64,000 bases of DNA. Origin: Chloroflexi bacterium 54-19. Lineage in GTDB: Bacteria; Chloroflexota; Chloroflexia; Chloroheliales; Chloroheliaceae. The notes under the pieces are model-generated. The model was not told the DNA's origin. It was given only the letters and a program-made list of their open reading frames with translations, and did no database searches. The stretch is from positions 1-64,000 of the forward strand of contig MKTJ01000048.1 of the NCBI GenBank assembly GCA_001898225.1, read 5' to 3'. Both the position numbers and the translations under genes were made by a program. The stretch's first letter is position 1. Each line of letters begins with the position of its first letter. Below, one piece after another: positions 41,635 through 49,019 of this stretch.

Positions 41635-42069
41635 ATGGACCAATCGGATTTCGAAAAGTTAAAACGCTGCGCCATCGGCAATTTACGCAAGACCTCGCGG
41701 GCGGCTACCCTGTTTGGCGATACCGTTTTGCAGCCGACCGGGCTGAAAGTGACCCAGTTTACCATGCTTGGGGCTATCGCCGAGCAGGGTTCGCTCTCGG
41801 TCGGGCAGCTTGCCGCCAAAATGTTGATGGACCAGACCAGCGTCACCCGCAGCCTGAAGTTACTAAAAGAAATGGGCCTGGTCAGCAGCGTCCAGGGTTC
41901 GGATGGCCGGACCCGCCAGGTCAGCGTGACGCCGGAAGGCCACCGCAAACTGGACGAAATTATGCCCCTGTGGGAAAAGACCTATGGGTTGCTGGTGGAG
42001 CGGCTCGGCCAGGAGCATTTCGACCGGTTACTGGCCGAGCTAGAAGTCGTAAATAACGTCCTGCGCTAG
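41635..42069 (+). CDS. MarR-family regulator next to fabF
   Basis: A 144-residue winged-helix repressor. Helix-turn-helix around residues 50-75 (LSVGQLAAKMLMDQTSVTRSLKLL), wing with GSDGRTRQVSVT, as in MarR/OhrR/SlyA proteins. No Cys sits at the OhrR redox position. The promoter carries a palindrome at the start point. fabF follows by 84 bases, with a related palindrome in between. This layout is like the Firmicute MarR-type FabT, which controls fatty-acid synthesis genes, but the resemblance is of arrangement only. Confidence 0.9.
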   Translation: MDQSDFEKLKRCAIGNLRKTSRAATLFGDTVLQPTGLKVTQFTMLGAIAEQGSLSVGQLAAKMLMDQTSVTRSLKLLKEMGLVSSVQGSDGRTRQVSVTPEGHRKLDEIMPLWEKTYGLLVERLGQEHFDRLLAELEVVNNVLR

Positions 42070-42086
42070 GTTTTTTATATCGAAAG

Positions 42087-42106
42087 TTATATGTGTATAC
42101 ATATAA
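42087..42106 (+). promoter_or_regulatory. Perfect palindrome between MarR gene and fabF
   Basis: Arms TTATATGT and ACATATAA with GTAT between: a perfect 8-bp inverted repeat. The right arm is identical to the half-site in the MarR promoter at 41611-41618. It is a likely MarR operator controlling fabF. Confidence 0.78.
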
Positions 42107-42153
42107 AAGGGCAGGTTGCCCCAAAATTAAAAGAAAGAAAGGTTTAAAAAAGA

Positions 42154-43455
42154 ATGTCCCAAACAGCGCCCCAGGAAAATAATCGCAAACCCGGCCCGGC
42201 CTGGGGAAGGCGGGTAGTCGTTACCGGCATGGGCACCATTAACCCCCTGGCCCATACCCTGGAGGATTTCTGGGCCGGGTTGGAACGTGGCGAAAGCGCG
42301 GTCCGGCGCATCGCGGCTTTTGACCCCTCGGAATATGCTTCCCAGGTGGCCGCAGAAGTAAAAGGTTTCGACCCAGGCAAATTTATTGGGGCCAAGGAAG
42401 CCCGGCGCATGTCGCGGGTCAGCCAGTTGGCGATAGCTGCCGCCAAACTGGCCGTGGCCGATGCCGGTCTGACCATTCCCGAAGATGACGCGGGCGATTA
42501 TGGTATCATCCTCGGCACCGGCAATTCAGCTTTCCCGGAAATTGAAGACGAGGCCCAAACTTTCTTTGAAAAAGGTGGACGCCGTATCAGCCCGTTCTTC
42601 CTGCCGACCATTTTGCCCAATATGTGTACGGCCCAGGTCGCCATGCACCTCGGCCTGGAAGGTTATAACAGCACCGTCATCACCGCGTGCGCTTCCGGCA
42701 CCCAGAGCATCGGGGACGCCGCCGAGGTCATCAAGCGGGGAGCGGCGGAGGTCATGCTGGCCGGAGGTGCGGACGCCTCTATCTCCGAACTGGGCCTGGC
42801 CGGGTTCTGCTCGATGCGAGCCATGAGCAGCCATTATAACGAAACCCCCGAAAAAGCCAGCCGCCCCTTTGACTCGGCGCGGGACGGTTTTGTCCCGGCG
42901 GAAGGCGCGGCCTTGCTGGTTCTCGAAAGTCTCGACCATGCCCTGGCCCGCGGGGCCCGTATCTATGCCGAGGTGGTCGGGTTCGGGTCTTCCTGCGACG
43001 CCTATCACCTGACCGACCCCGAACCGACCGGGGCCGGGGTAGGCCGGGCCATGCGCCAGGCCCTCAAGATGGCCGGGCTGGAGCCTTCCGATATAGATTA
43101 CATAAATGCCCATGCTACCGGCACCAAGGGCGATGTGATGGAGACCCAGGCCATCAAGAAGATTTTCGGGGAGGCCATAAAAAATATCCCGGTCAATGCC
43201 ACCAAGTCGATGCTGGGCCATCTTTTTGGGGCGGCGGGCGGCGTGGAAGCGATTGCGACCATCCTGCAAATGCAACACCAGACGGTCCACCCGACCATCA
43301 ACCTGGAGAATCCCGACCCCCAGTGTGACCTCGATTATGTGCCGGGGCAGGCCCGCCCGCACACTATTCGCCGGGCTATGAGCAACTCATTCGGGTTTGG
43401 CGGGCAAAACGCCATCCTTATTTTGCAGCAGTACGAGTCTACCTCCGAAAATTAA
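42154..43455 (+). CDS. fabF: Beta-ketoacyl-ACP synthase II
   Basis: A 433-residue condensing enzyme that elongates acyl-ACP with malonyl-ACP in fatty-acid synthesis. The catalytic triad is intact: Cys179 in TACASGTQ, His320 in NAHATGT and His356 in MLGHLFGAAG. GGADASISELGLAGF, FDSARDGFVPAEGA and NSFGFGGQNA are also typical. The N-terminus has a 15-residue polar extension before the first strand. The class could in principle be a polyketide ketosynthase, but the lack of other modules supports FabF. It is preceded by the MarR gene and operator and followed by a strong terminator. Confidence 0.95.
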   Translation: MSQTAPQENNRKPGPAWGRRVVVTGMGTINPLAHTLEDFWAGLERGESAVRRIAAFDPSEYASQVAAEVKGFDPGKFIGAKEARRMSRVSQLAIAAAKLAVADAGLTIPEDDAGDYGIILGTGNSAFPEIEDEAQTFFEKGGRRISPFFLPTILPNMCTAQVAMHLGLEGYNSTVITACASGTQSIGDAAEVIKRGAAEVMLAGGADASISELGLAGFCSMRAMSSHYNETPEKASRPFDSARDGFVPAEGAALLVLESLDHALARGARIYAEVVGFGSSCDAYHLTDPEPTGAGVGRAMRQALKMAGLEPSDIDYINAHATGTKGDVMETQAIKKIFGEAIKNIPVNATKSMLGHLFGAAGGVEAIATILQMQHQTVHPTINLENPDPQCDLDYVPGQARPHTIRRAMSNSFGFGGQNAILILQQYESTSEN

Positions 43456-43483
43456 CTCCTGCCCCTATTATTAGGTTGCTGAT

Positions 43484-43515
43484 TAGCCCGGTCGGAAAAG
43501 ACCGGGCTATATTTT
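43484..43515 (+). terminator. Terminator after fabF
   Basis: A perfect 10-bp stem (TAGCCCGGTC / GACCGGGCTA), 6-base loop and TATTTT. Begins 29 bases past the stop. Confidence 0.95.
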
Positions 43516-43788
43516 CTACTTCACTAACTTTTAACACTTTCCCAGAATTTTTGTGCTATACTTTTAGTAACACCTGTGGGTCAATTTCTAATATAACCAA
43601 GCTTTCACTGGTGTAGCAAGGATGTACGTAAAATATTACGAACCTGGATTGTATTTTGTAAGTTTAAAAGCAGAAAGTGATATATTTGCGTGTAGCAAAG
43701 ATTATGTTAAAATCAACGCAAGTTGCCTGCTTGGCACAATTAGAAATACTCATACGGTTTCGACTAATTAAATAGAAGCTGGTGTTTG

Positions 43789-44427
43789 ATGAATGTAAAA
43801 GTGTTGATTGCCGACGACCATAATGTGGTCCGTCAGGGCATGCAGACTTTTTTGAGTCTGGACCCCGAAATTGAGGTAGTTGGCACCGCCATCAATGGAG
43901 TGGAAGCCGTCGCAAAAACCCTGGAACTGAAGCCCGATTTGGTTATTCTCGACCTGTTAATGCCTGAGATGAACGGAATTGAAGCGACCGCCCAGATTAA
44001 AGCCCTGCTTCCCCACACCAAAGTGTTAATTTTCACCAGCGTTCTCGAAAGTGACGCAATTCTGCGGGCCCTGAAGGCGGGTGCGAACGGCTACCTGTTG
44101 AAAAGTATCCAGTCAGATGAATTGTGCCGGACTATCAAGATGACTACCAACGGCCCGGTCCTCCTTTCCTCCGATGTAGTACGGCTTTTGATAAAGAAAA
44201 ATGAAGGCTCCAGTTCGGCTGAATCGCTCACCGAGCGTGAGACCGAGGTTTTGCGGCTGTTAGCCGAAGGCAAAGCCAACAAAGAAATCGCCCACCGCTT
44301 GCAGTTGAGCGAAGGTACTATCAAGACCCACGTAAGTATAATCCTGGCTAAACTTGGTCTGCAAAGCCGGACCCAGGCGGCCCTGTACGCCGCTAACGCA
44401 GGTTTGCTCACAACTTCTCAAAATTAA
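43789..44427 (+). CDS. Orphan NarL/LuxR-type response regulator
   Basis: A 212-residue two-domain protein: a receiver with the acidic pair (IADDHN, residues 7-12), phosphoacceptor Asp55 (LVILDLLMPEMNG), Thr83/Ser84 and Lys105 (GYLLKS), then a LuxR-type helix-turn-helix (LTERETEVLRLLAEGKANKE, SEGTIKTHVSIILAKLGL). A TTG just upstream is in frame, but the ATG is preferred. No histidine kinase is adjacent. The phytoene-desaturase-like gene starts 41 bases after the stop, so it may be co-transcribed. Confidence 0.93.
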   Translation: MNVKVLIADDHNVVRQGMQTFLSLDPEIEVVGTAINGVEAVAKTLELKPDLVILDLLMPEMNGIEATAQIKALLPHTKVLIFTSVLESDAILRALKAGANGYLLKSIQSDELCRTIKMTTNGPVLLSSDVVRLLIKKNEGSSSAESLTERETEVLRLLAEGKANKEIAHRLQLSEGTIKTHVSIILAKLGLQSRTQAALYAANAGLLTTSQN

Positions 44428-44468
44428 ATCCCTAATATTTGTCAGCCGGAAAGGGCAGGGTAAACCGG

Positions 44469-45911
44469 ATGGTGAATAACTCCCGGCTTTACGACGCGGT
44501 GATTGTAGGCGCTGGCCCCAATGGCCTGGCCGCCGCTATTAAGCTGGCCCAGGCGGGCCGTTCAGTCCTGGTGATAGAAGGCCAGGCTACTATCGGCGGG
44601 GGCATGCGGACCGCCGAGCTAAATTTACCTGGTTTCCGGCACGATGTTTGTTCGGCGATTCACCCGCTGGGGGTGGGGTCGCCTTTTTTTAGCACCTTGC
44701 CGCTCGACCGGTTCGGCCTCGAATGGATATTCCCCCCGGCCAATGTCGCCCATCCCCTGGACGATGGGACGGCAGCGGTGCTTTACCGCTCTATCGAAAA
44801 GTCGGCGGAAACCCTGGGTTCGGACGGCCCGGCTTATCTCCGGCTGGTAAAACCTTTTGCCAAAAAATGGGATAAACTGGCCCCGGCCCTGCTCGGCCCC
44901 CTGGCCATTCCCCGCCATCCTTTCGCGCTGGGGTATTTTGGTTTATATGCCTGGCGTTCGGCGGTGGGTCTGGCCTGCGCCCACTTCAAGCAGCCCGGTG
45001 GACAGGCCCTGTTCGGCGGGCTGGCGGCCCATTCCATCCTGCCGCTGGAGCAATCGCCCAGCGCCGCCTTTGGGCTGGTGCTGGCTTCGCTGGCCCACGC
45101 GGTCGGCTGGCCGCTTCCGAAGGGCGGTTCGCAACAAATCGCCGAGGCCCTGGCCGCTTACTTGCGTTCGCTCGGCGGCGAAATAATTACCGGGCAGACC
45201 GTTGAATCGGTGGACGACCTGCCTTCCTCGCGAGCCGTCCTGCTTGATGTGACACCCCGCCAGGTCTTAAAACTGGCCGGGCGTCATCTTTCTCCCGGCT
45301 ATAGTCGGGGGCTGGCCCGGTATCGCTATGGTCCCGGTATTTTCAAGGTGGATTACGCCCTCTCCGGCCCGGTGCCCTGGACCGCTCCAGGTTGCCACGA
45401 AGCCGGGACCGTCCACCTGGGCGGCACCCTGGAAGAACTGGTCGTTTCGGAACGCGCCGCCACAAAAGGTGAGATTTGCGAGAAGCCGTATGTGCTGGTG
45501 ACCCAGCCGAGCCGCTTCGACCCCACCCGCGCCCCGGAAGGCCAGCATACCCTCTGGGCTTACTGCCACGTGCCAAACGGTTCCACGACCGACATGACCG
45601 AAGCGATTACGGCCCAGGTCGAGCGGTTCGCACCCGGTTTCCGCCAGCTTATCCTTGCCAAATCGACCATGAACACGGCCCAGGTCGAGCGCTACAACCC
45701 TAACTATATCGGTGGCGATATTAACGGCGGCACCCAGGACTGGTTCCAGCTTTTCACCCGGCCTATGCCGCGCCTTTCCCCTTACACTACTTCAAACCCG
45801 CGTATCTATATCTGTTCTTCCTCGACCCCACCCGGTGGGGGCGTTCATGGAATGTGCGGCTATTCGGCGGCTAACGCGCTCCTATCTCACCTGAAAAATA
45901 AAAAGACTTGA
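44469..45911 (+). CDS. Phytoene-desaturase-like FAD oxidoreductase
   Basis: A 480-residue flavoenzyme of the carotenoid desaturase/isomerase (PYROXD2-like) family. Residues 9-36 hold the FAD fold (AVIVGAGPNGLAAAIKLAQA, then VLVIEGQATIGGGMRT), followed by FRHDVCSAIHPLG; the C-terminus has GDINGGTQDWFQLFTRP and SSSTPPGGGVHGMCGY. These C-terminal features are characteristic of the CrtI-like superfamily. Members include desaturases, isomerases and unrelated amine or retinol oxidases, so a carotenoid role is a guess supported by crtB and a CruA-like gene in the window. The start at 44469 is preferred over a TTG 10 codons upstream. A response regulator precedes it by 41 bases. Confidence 0.8.
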   Translation: MVNNSRLYDAVIVGAGPNGLAAAIKLAQAGRSVLVIEGQATIGGGMRTAELNLPGFRHDVCSAIHPLGVGSPFFSTLPLDRFGLEWIFPPANVAHPLDDGTAAVLYRSIEKSAETLGSDGPAYLRLVKPFAKKWDKLAPALLGPLAIPRHPFALGYFGLYAWRSAVGLACAHFKQPGGQALFGGLAAHSILPLEQSPSAAFGLVLASLAHAVGWPLPKGGSQQIAEALAAYLRSLGGEIITGQTVESVDDLPSSRAVLLDVTPRQVLKLAGRHLSPGYSRGLARYRYGPGIFKVDYALSGPVPWTAPGCHEAGTVHLGGTLEELVVSERAATKGEICEKPYVLVTQPSRFDPTRAPEGQHTLWAYCHVPNGSTTDMTEAITAQVERFAPGFRQLILAKSTMNTAQVERYNPNYIGGDINGGTQDWFQLFTRPMPRLSPYTTSNPRIYICSSSTPPGGGVHGMCGYSAANALLSHLKNKKT

Positions 45912-45928
45912 TAATATCCGTTTCTAAT

Positions 45929-45969
45929 CAATAATAATTATTGACAAATAGAGATTGTTGTATTAAAAT
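45929..45969 (+). promoter_or_regulatory. Thioredoxin promoter with a palindrome over the -35
   Basis: TTGACA (45941-45946), 17 bases, TAAAAT (45964-45969). A perfect 15-base palindrome, CAATAAT-A-ATTATTG (45929-45943), covers the first three bases of the -35. It is the right place for a regulator, activator or repressor. The gene starts 99 bases after the -10. Confidence 0.78.
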
Positions 45970-46067
45970 ACTTCTCGTCAGGAAAACCAGAACGAAGAAG
46001 CAATTTTGTATTTATAACCGGGAAATTTATTTAAAAAGCGAAAAGGTTACGAAAGGATAGTTACGCG

Positions 46068-46409
46068 ATGAATAGTCTGGCCGTCCAAAATATTACCACC
46101 CAAGCCGAATTTGAAAATGTTGTCTTAAATGCTGCCGAGCCGACCCTGGTTTACTTTTGGGGCACCTGGTGTACTTCCTGCAAGGCGCTTTCGCCTCGCG
46201 TTGACGCCCTGGCCCGGAACGGCGAAGCCGCCTTCAAGGTGGTCAAGGTCGAAGTATCCCAGGTCCCCGAAATAGCTGAAAAATACGGCGTGATGAGCGT
46301 GCCGACCATGTTGCTGTTCCGGCCCGGCCACCCGCAGCCCAAAGAGCTAACGCTCAGCACTTACGTCCAGGATTGGGCCGCTTTTGTCAACCGCCGCCTG
46401 GCGGCCTAG
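46068..46409 (+). CDS. Thioredoxin-like protein with WCTSC active site
   Basis: A 113-residue cytoplasmic thioredoxin-fold protein. The redox site is WCTSC (Cys35 and Cys38) in place of the usual WCGPC, and the cis-Pro loop (MSVPTMLLF) is intact. The rest of the fold follows thioredoxin order, with YFWGTW, VKVEVSQVPEIAEKYGV and a C-terminal helix. The change of GP to TS is expected to shift redox potential and partner choice. It is monocistronic, with its own promoter and terminator. Confidence 0.88.
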   Translation: MNSLAVQNITTQAEFENVVLNAAEPTLVYFWGTWCTSCKALSPRVDALARNGEAAFKVVKVEVSQVPEIAEKYGVMSVPTMLLFRPGHPQPKELTLSTYVQDWAAFVNRRLAA

Positions 46410-46463
46410 CGGCGACCAGCGCTTTTAGAAAATTAACCATTCATAGTTCTCTTACTAATGCCC

Positions 46464-46501
46464 AATCCCCTTTTTGCAAATTCAAAGGGGATTTTATTTT
46501 T
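46464..46501 (+). terminator. Terminator after the thioredoxin gene
   Basis: A perfect 10-bp stem (AATCCCCTTT / AAAGGGGATT), a 10-base loop and TTATTTTTT. Convergent with the FAD monooxygenase gene. Confidence 0.92.
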
Positions 46502-46551
46502 TATACTACCTAATCATTATTTTGTTCCTACAGGGTTCCTCGGAATGAAAA

Positions 46552-47790
46552 TTATCTAGGCCCATTTAGTATTACTCCCGTTTTAGCGACTCGGTCCGCC
46601 TCGTAATTTAGAATCGGGGCCAACTGGCGGTCCTGTAACCGGGGCAAGAGCAACCGGGCCAGTTGTTTGCGCAGCCAGACCAGGGCCGGGTTGCGCCACT
46701 GTCCGACCGCTCCGACCTGGCGAGCCTGCCTGGTAATCCGGGTGGTGCGGCCCCGGCGCAATTCTTCATAATGTTCTAAAGCGAGCGGCACCTCGGCGGA
46801 TTGGTCCAGGCACCCGGCCAGCACCACCGCGTCCTCGATAGCCTGGCAGGCCCCCTGCCCCAGGTTTGGGGTCATGGCGTGGGCGGCGTCCCCCAGGAGC
46901 GTCACCCGGCCCACCGTCCATTTATCCAGCGGTGGCAGGTCGAAAATGTCGTTACGCAAGATGTTTGCGGCAGGGGTGGTAGCGATAAGCTCCTTTACCG
47001 GGAAGCGCCAGCCGTCAAACAAAGTTAAAAGTTCTTCCTGGCGGTGGGCCGGGTCGTGTGGCTCGCCTTCGGGACGGTTATCGGTGGCGAACCAGTAGAC
47101 CGCCTCACCGTTTAGCGGCACCAGCCCAAAACGGCGACCTTTGCCCCAGGTCTCCCCGGCCTCGAAAGGTTTTTTGGGAGTCGGCGCGACTCCCCGCCAG
47201 GCTGTATAGCCGCTGTAGTTTAATGGTTTGTGGCCGAACAATTTCTTGCGCACCTTCGAGTGAATACCGTCCGCCCCGATAAGGACATCGGCCTGCGCCG
47301 TTTCGCCATTCGAGAAATTAGCCGTTACCCCCTTTTCATCCTGGGAGAAATCGAGCAATTTCGCCCCCAGCCGCAAGCGGTCTTTCCCAAGTTTGTTTAG
47401 CAGGGCATCGAGTAAGTCGGCCCGGTGGACCGCCAGGATAGGCGCGCCGTAGCGTTCCAGGATACCGGCATAAGAGATTTTCGCCAGCAATTCACCCTTT
47501 TCGGTAAAAAAGCCCCCGGCAAACTCGGATACACCCATCTTTTCGAGGTCTTCTCGTAGCCCCAACGTGTAAAGGGCTTTGACCGCGTTCGGCCAGATGG
47601 TCAGTCCGGCCCCAATCGCTTTAAATTCGGCGGCCTGCTCGAAAACGCTGACCTGCCACCCGGCCTGTTCCAGGGCGATACCCGCCGCCAATCCCCCGAT
47701 ACCACCCCCGGCGATAATAGCCGATTTTGGCGTTACGGTAGGACCGGGCGCTGTTTCAAACGCTACTTTTTCGATTTTGTTTGAGTTCAT
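46552..47790 (-). CDS. FAD-dependent group A monooxygenase
   Basis: A 412-residue aromatic-hydroxylase-type flavoprotein. FAD-binding GGGIGG (28-33), the conserved mid-protein GADGIHSKVR (DG motif), and GDAAHAMTPNLGQGACQAIEDA (GD motif) near residue 305 are all present. Such enzymes hydroxylate or epoxidise aromatic or isoprenoid substrates with NAD(P)H and oxygen. Salicylate hydroxylase-like and zeaxanthin epoxidase-like enzymes both fit, and the substrate is not identifiable. It is downstream of a TetR gene by 59 bases, so it is probably the regulated target. Confidence 0.9.
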   Translation of the reverse strand: MNSNKIEKVAFETAPGPTVTPKSAIIAGGGIGGLAAGIALEQAGWQVSVFEQAAEFKAIGAGLTIWPNAVKALYTLGLREDLEKMGVSEFAGGFFTEKGELLAKISYAGILERYGAPILAVHRADLLDALLNKLGKDRLRLGAKLLDFSQDEKGVTANFSNGETAQADVLIGADGIHSKVRKKLFGHKPLNYSGYTAWRGVAPTPKKPFEAGETWGKGRRFGLVPLNGEAVYWFATDNRPEGEPHDPAHRQEELLTLFDGWRFPVKELIATTPAANILRNDIFDLPPLDKWTVGRVTLLGDAAHAMTPNLGQGACQAIEDAVVLAGCLDQSAEVPLALEHYEELRRGRTTRITRQARQVGAVGQWRNPALVWLRKQLARLLLPRLQDRQLAPILNYEADRVAKTGVILNGPR

Positions 47791-47849
47791 GGTTTTCTCT
47801 TTCTTTTTAATTACTTTTTCTTTTTAAGTGTTTTCTATAATTAGCTTTA

Positions 47850-48470
47850 TTAGTGCAACCCTCTTATTTGTAAGGCGAAAGCGTTTCGCAGCGAATGGTT
47901 TATGGTTGTTTCCAGGTCGGTCAGCCCGCCGAGCCACCCGCCTAATGCCTGGAAGTAGAGCCCGAAAAGGTTGCGGCTGGCCTGTTCCGTATCCACGTCC
48001 GGCCCGATTTCACCCTGCTGCCGGGCCTGTTCCAGGTAGGTGGTCAGTTTTTGCTGGAAGCGGGCAATCTGCCGGGCCGCTTCCAGGCGCTGCCCCTCCA
48101 GCCCTTTTTGAAAAGTCAGGGCCTGGATATATAGGCGGGCCGTTTCCTGGTCCAGGGCGTAAAAACGCAGGAAATGGCTGAAAATAGCCACCAGCCTATC
48201 AAGCAAAGGTTTCTGCGGCGGTAGATTGGCGAAACTTTCCTCGATTATTTTCTCGATAGACTCGAGGTAGACCATTATCAACAAATCCTGCTTATCCCTG
48301 GCATACAAAAAGAGGGTCCCGGTGCCGATACCGGCCCGCTCGGCAATCTCGCGGGTGGTGGTCGCCTCAAACCCTTTTTCTTTGAAAAGTTCCTGGGCGG
48401 CCCGCCGAATATTTTCAAATTTTTGACGTTTGTTGCGTTCCCGCAACCCCTCTTTGGTGCTTTCCGGCAT
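47850..48470 (-). CDS. TetR-family repressor of the FAD monooxygenase unit
   Basis: A 206-residue TetR protein. Helix-turn-helix at residues 18-60 (FENIRRAAQELFKEKGFEAT, TTREIAERAGIGTGTLFLYA). The remaining ligand-binding part is all-helical and gives no hint of the ligand. Upstream on its own strand is a near-consensus promoter with two TGAC-N4-(G/A)TCA sites at the start point. The monooxygenase follows after 59 bases in the same transcript. Confidence 0.9.
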   Translation of the reverse strand: MPESTKEGLRERNKRQKFENIRRAAQELFKEKGFEATTTREIAERAGIGTGTLFLYARDKQDLLIMVYLESIEKIIEESFANLPPQKPLLDRLVAIFSHFLRFYALDQETARLYIQALTFQKGLEGQRLEAARQIARFQQKLTTYLEQARQQGEIGPDVDTEQASRNLFGLYFQALGGWLGGLTDLETTINHSLRNAFALQIRGLH

Positions 48471-48492
48471 TTCTTATACCTCGCAAGATAAC

Positions 48493-48549
48493 TGACCGCA
48501 ATCATTTATGACTATAGTCATTTATAACAGAATAAAACCAGGGCGTCAA
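48493..48549 (-). promoter_or_regulatory. Promoter and double operator of the TetR-monooxygenase genes
   Basis: On the minus strand TTGACG (48544-48549), 17 bases, TATAAA (48521-48526). Directly after it is ATGACTATAGTCAT, a perfect 14-base palindrome (48508-48521), and then a second site reading TGAC-CGCA-ATCA on the plus strand (48493-48504). The two sites start 16 bases apart. Confidence 0.85.
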
Positions 48550-49003
48550 TAGAAGAAGGTAAAAGTTCGGGAAAAGGTGATTTAAATCATCTTTGGAAGG
48601 GCTGCCAGTATCTTCAAAATGACAAAACTAAACACAAAACACTGAAAATTAAACCTTTGCCCGTCCCTTGCTTACAAAAGTAGGGTAACTTGATTTTATA
48701 GAGCCTAAAGGGTACACTAAAAAGATAGAATTAAGCTTCCAATTGCCGCCAGGATTGGCCTTTTTCTAGCCCACATTGATACTGGGAAAAGACTTTTAAT
48801 CAAATGGCCCCGTGAGTTAAAAGGCTTCTTCGAGAAAGCTTTTTCGTTGAAGGTATCGAAGCTTTCGATCTATAGAAATAACGAGCGGTGAAAAAGTGTA
48901 AGGTCAGAAGCCCTCAAAAGGCCGGCCTTACCTAATTTAATTTAGCAAACCACACCACTAAATAATTTATGGATTTAATTTACCTAAAACAACTAAATAA
49001 TTT
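48550..49003. other. Gap upstream of the McrB-like gene
   Basis: About 450 bases, mostly AT-rich and without a gene. At about 48820-48872 there is a run of related AAAGCTT/GAAAGC strings, including a 6-bp inverted repeat ATCGAA-GCT-TTCGAT near 48856-48870. It should contain the promoter of the McrB/McrC-like pair; none was clear enough to call. Confidence 0.4.
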
Positions 49004-49019
49004 AAAGGAGGAAATTACC

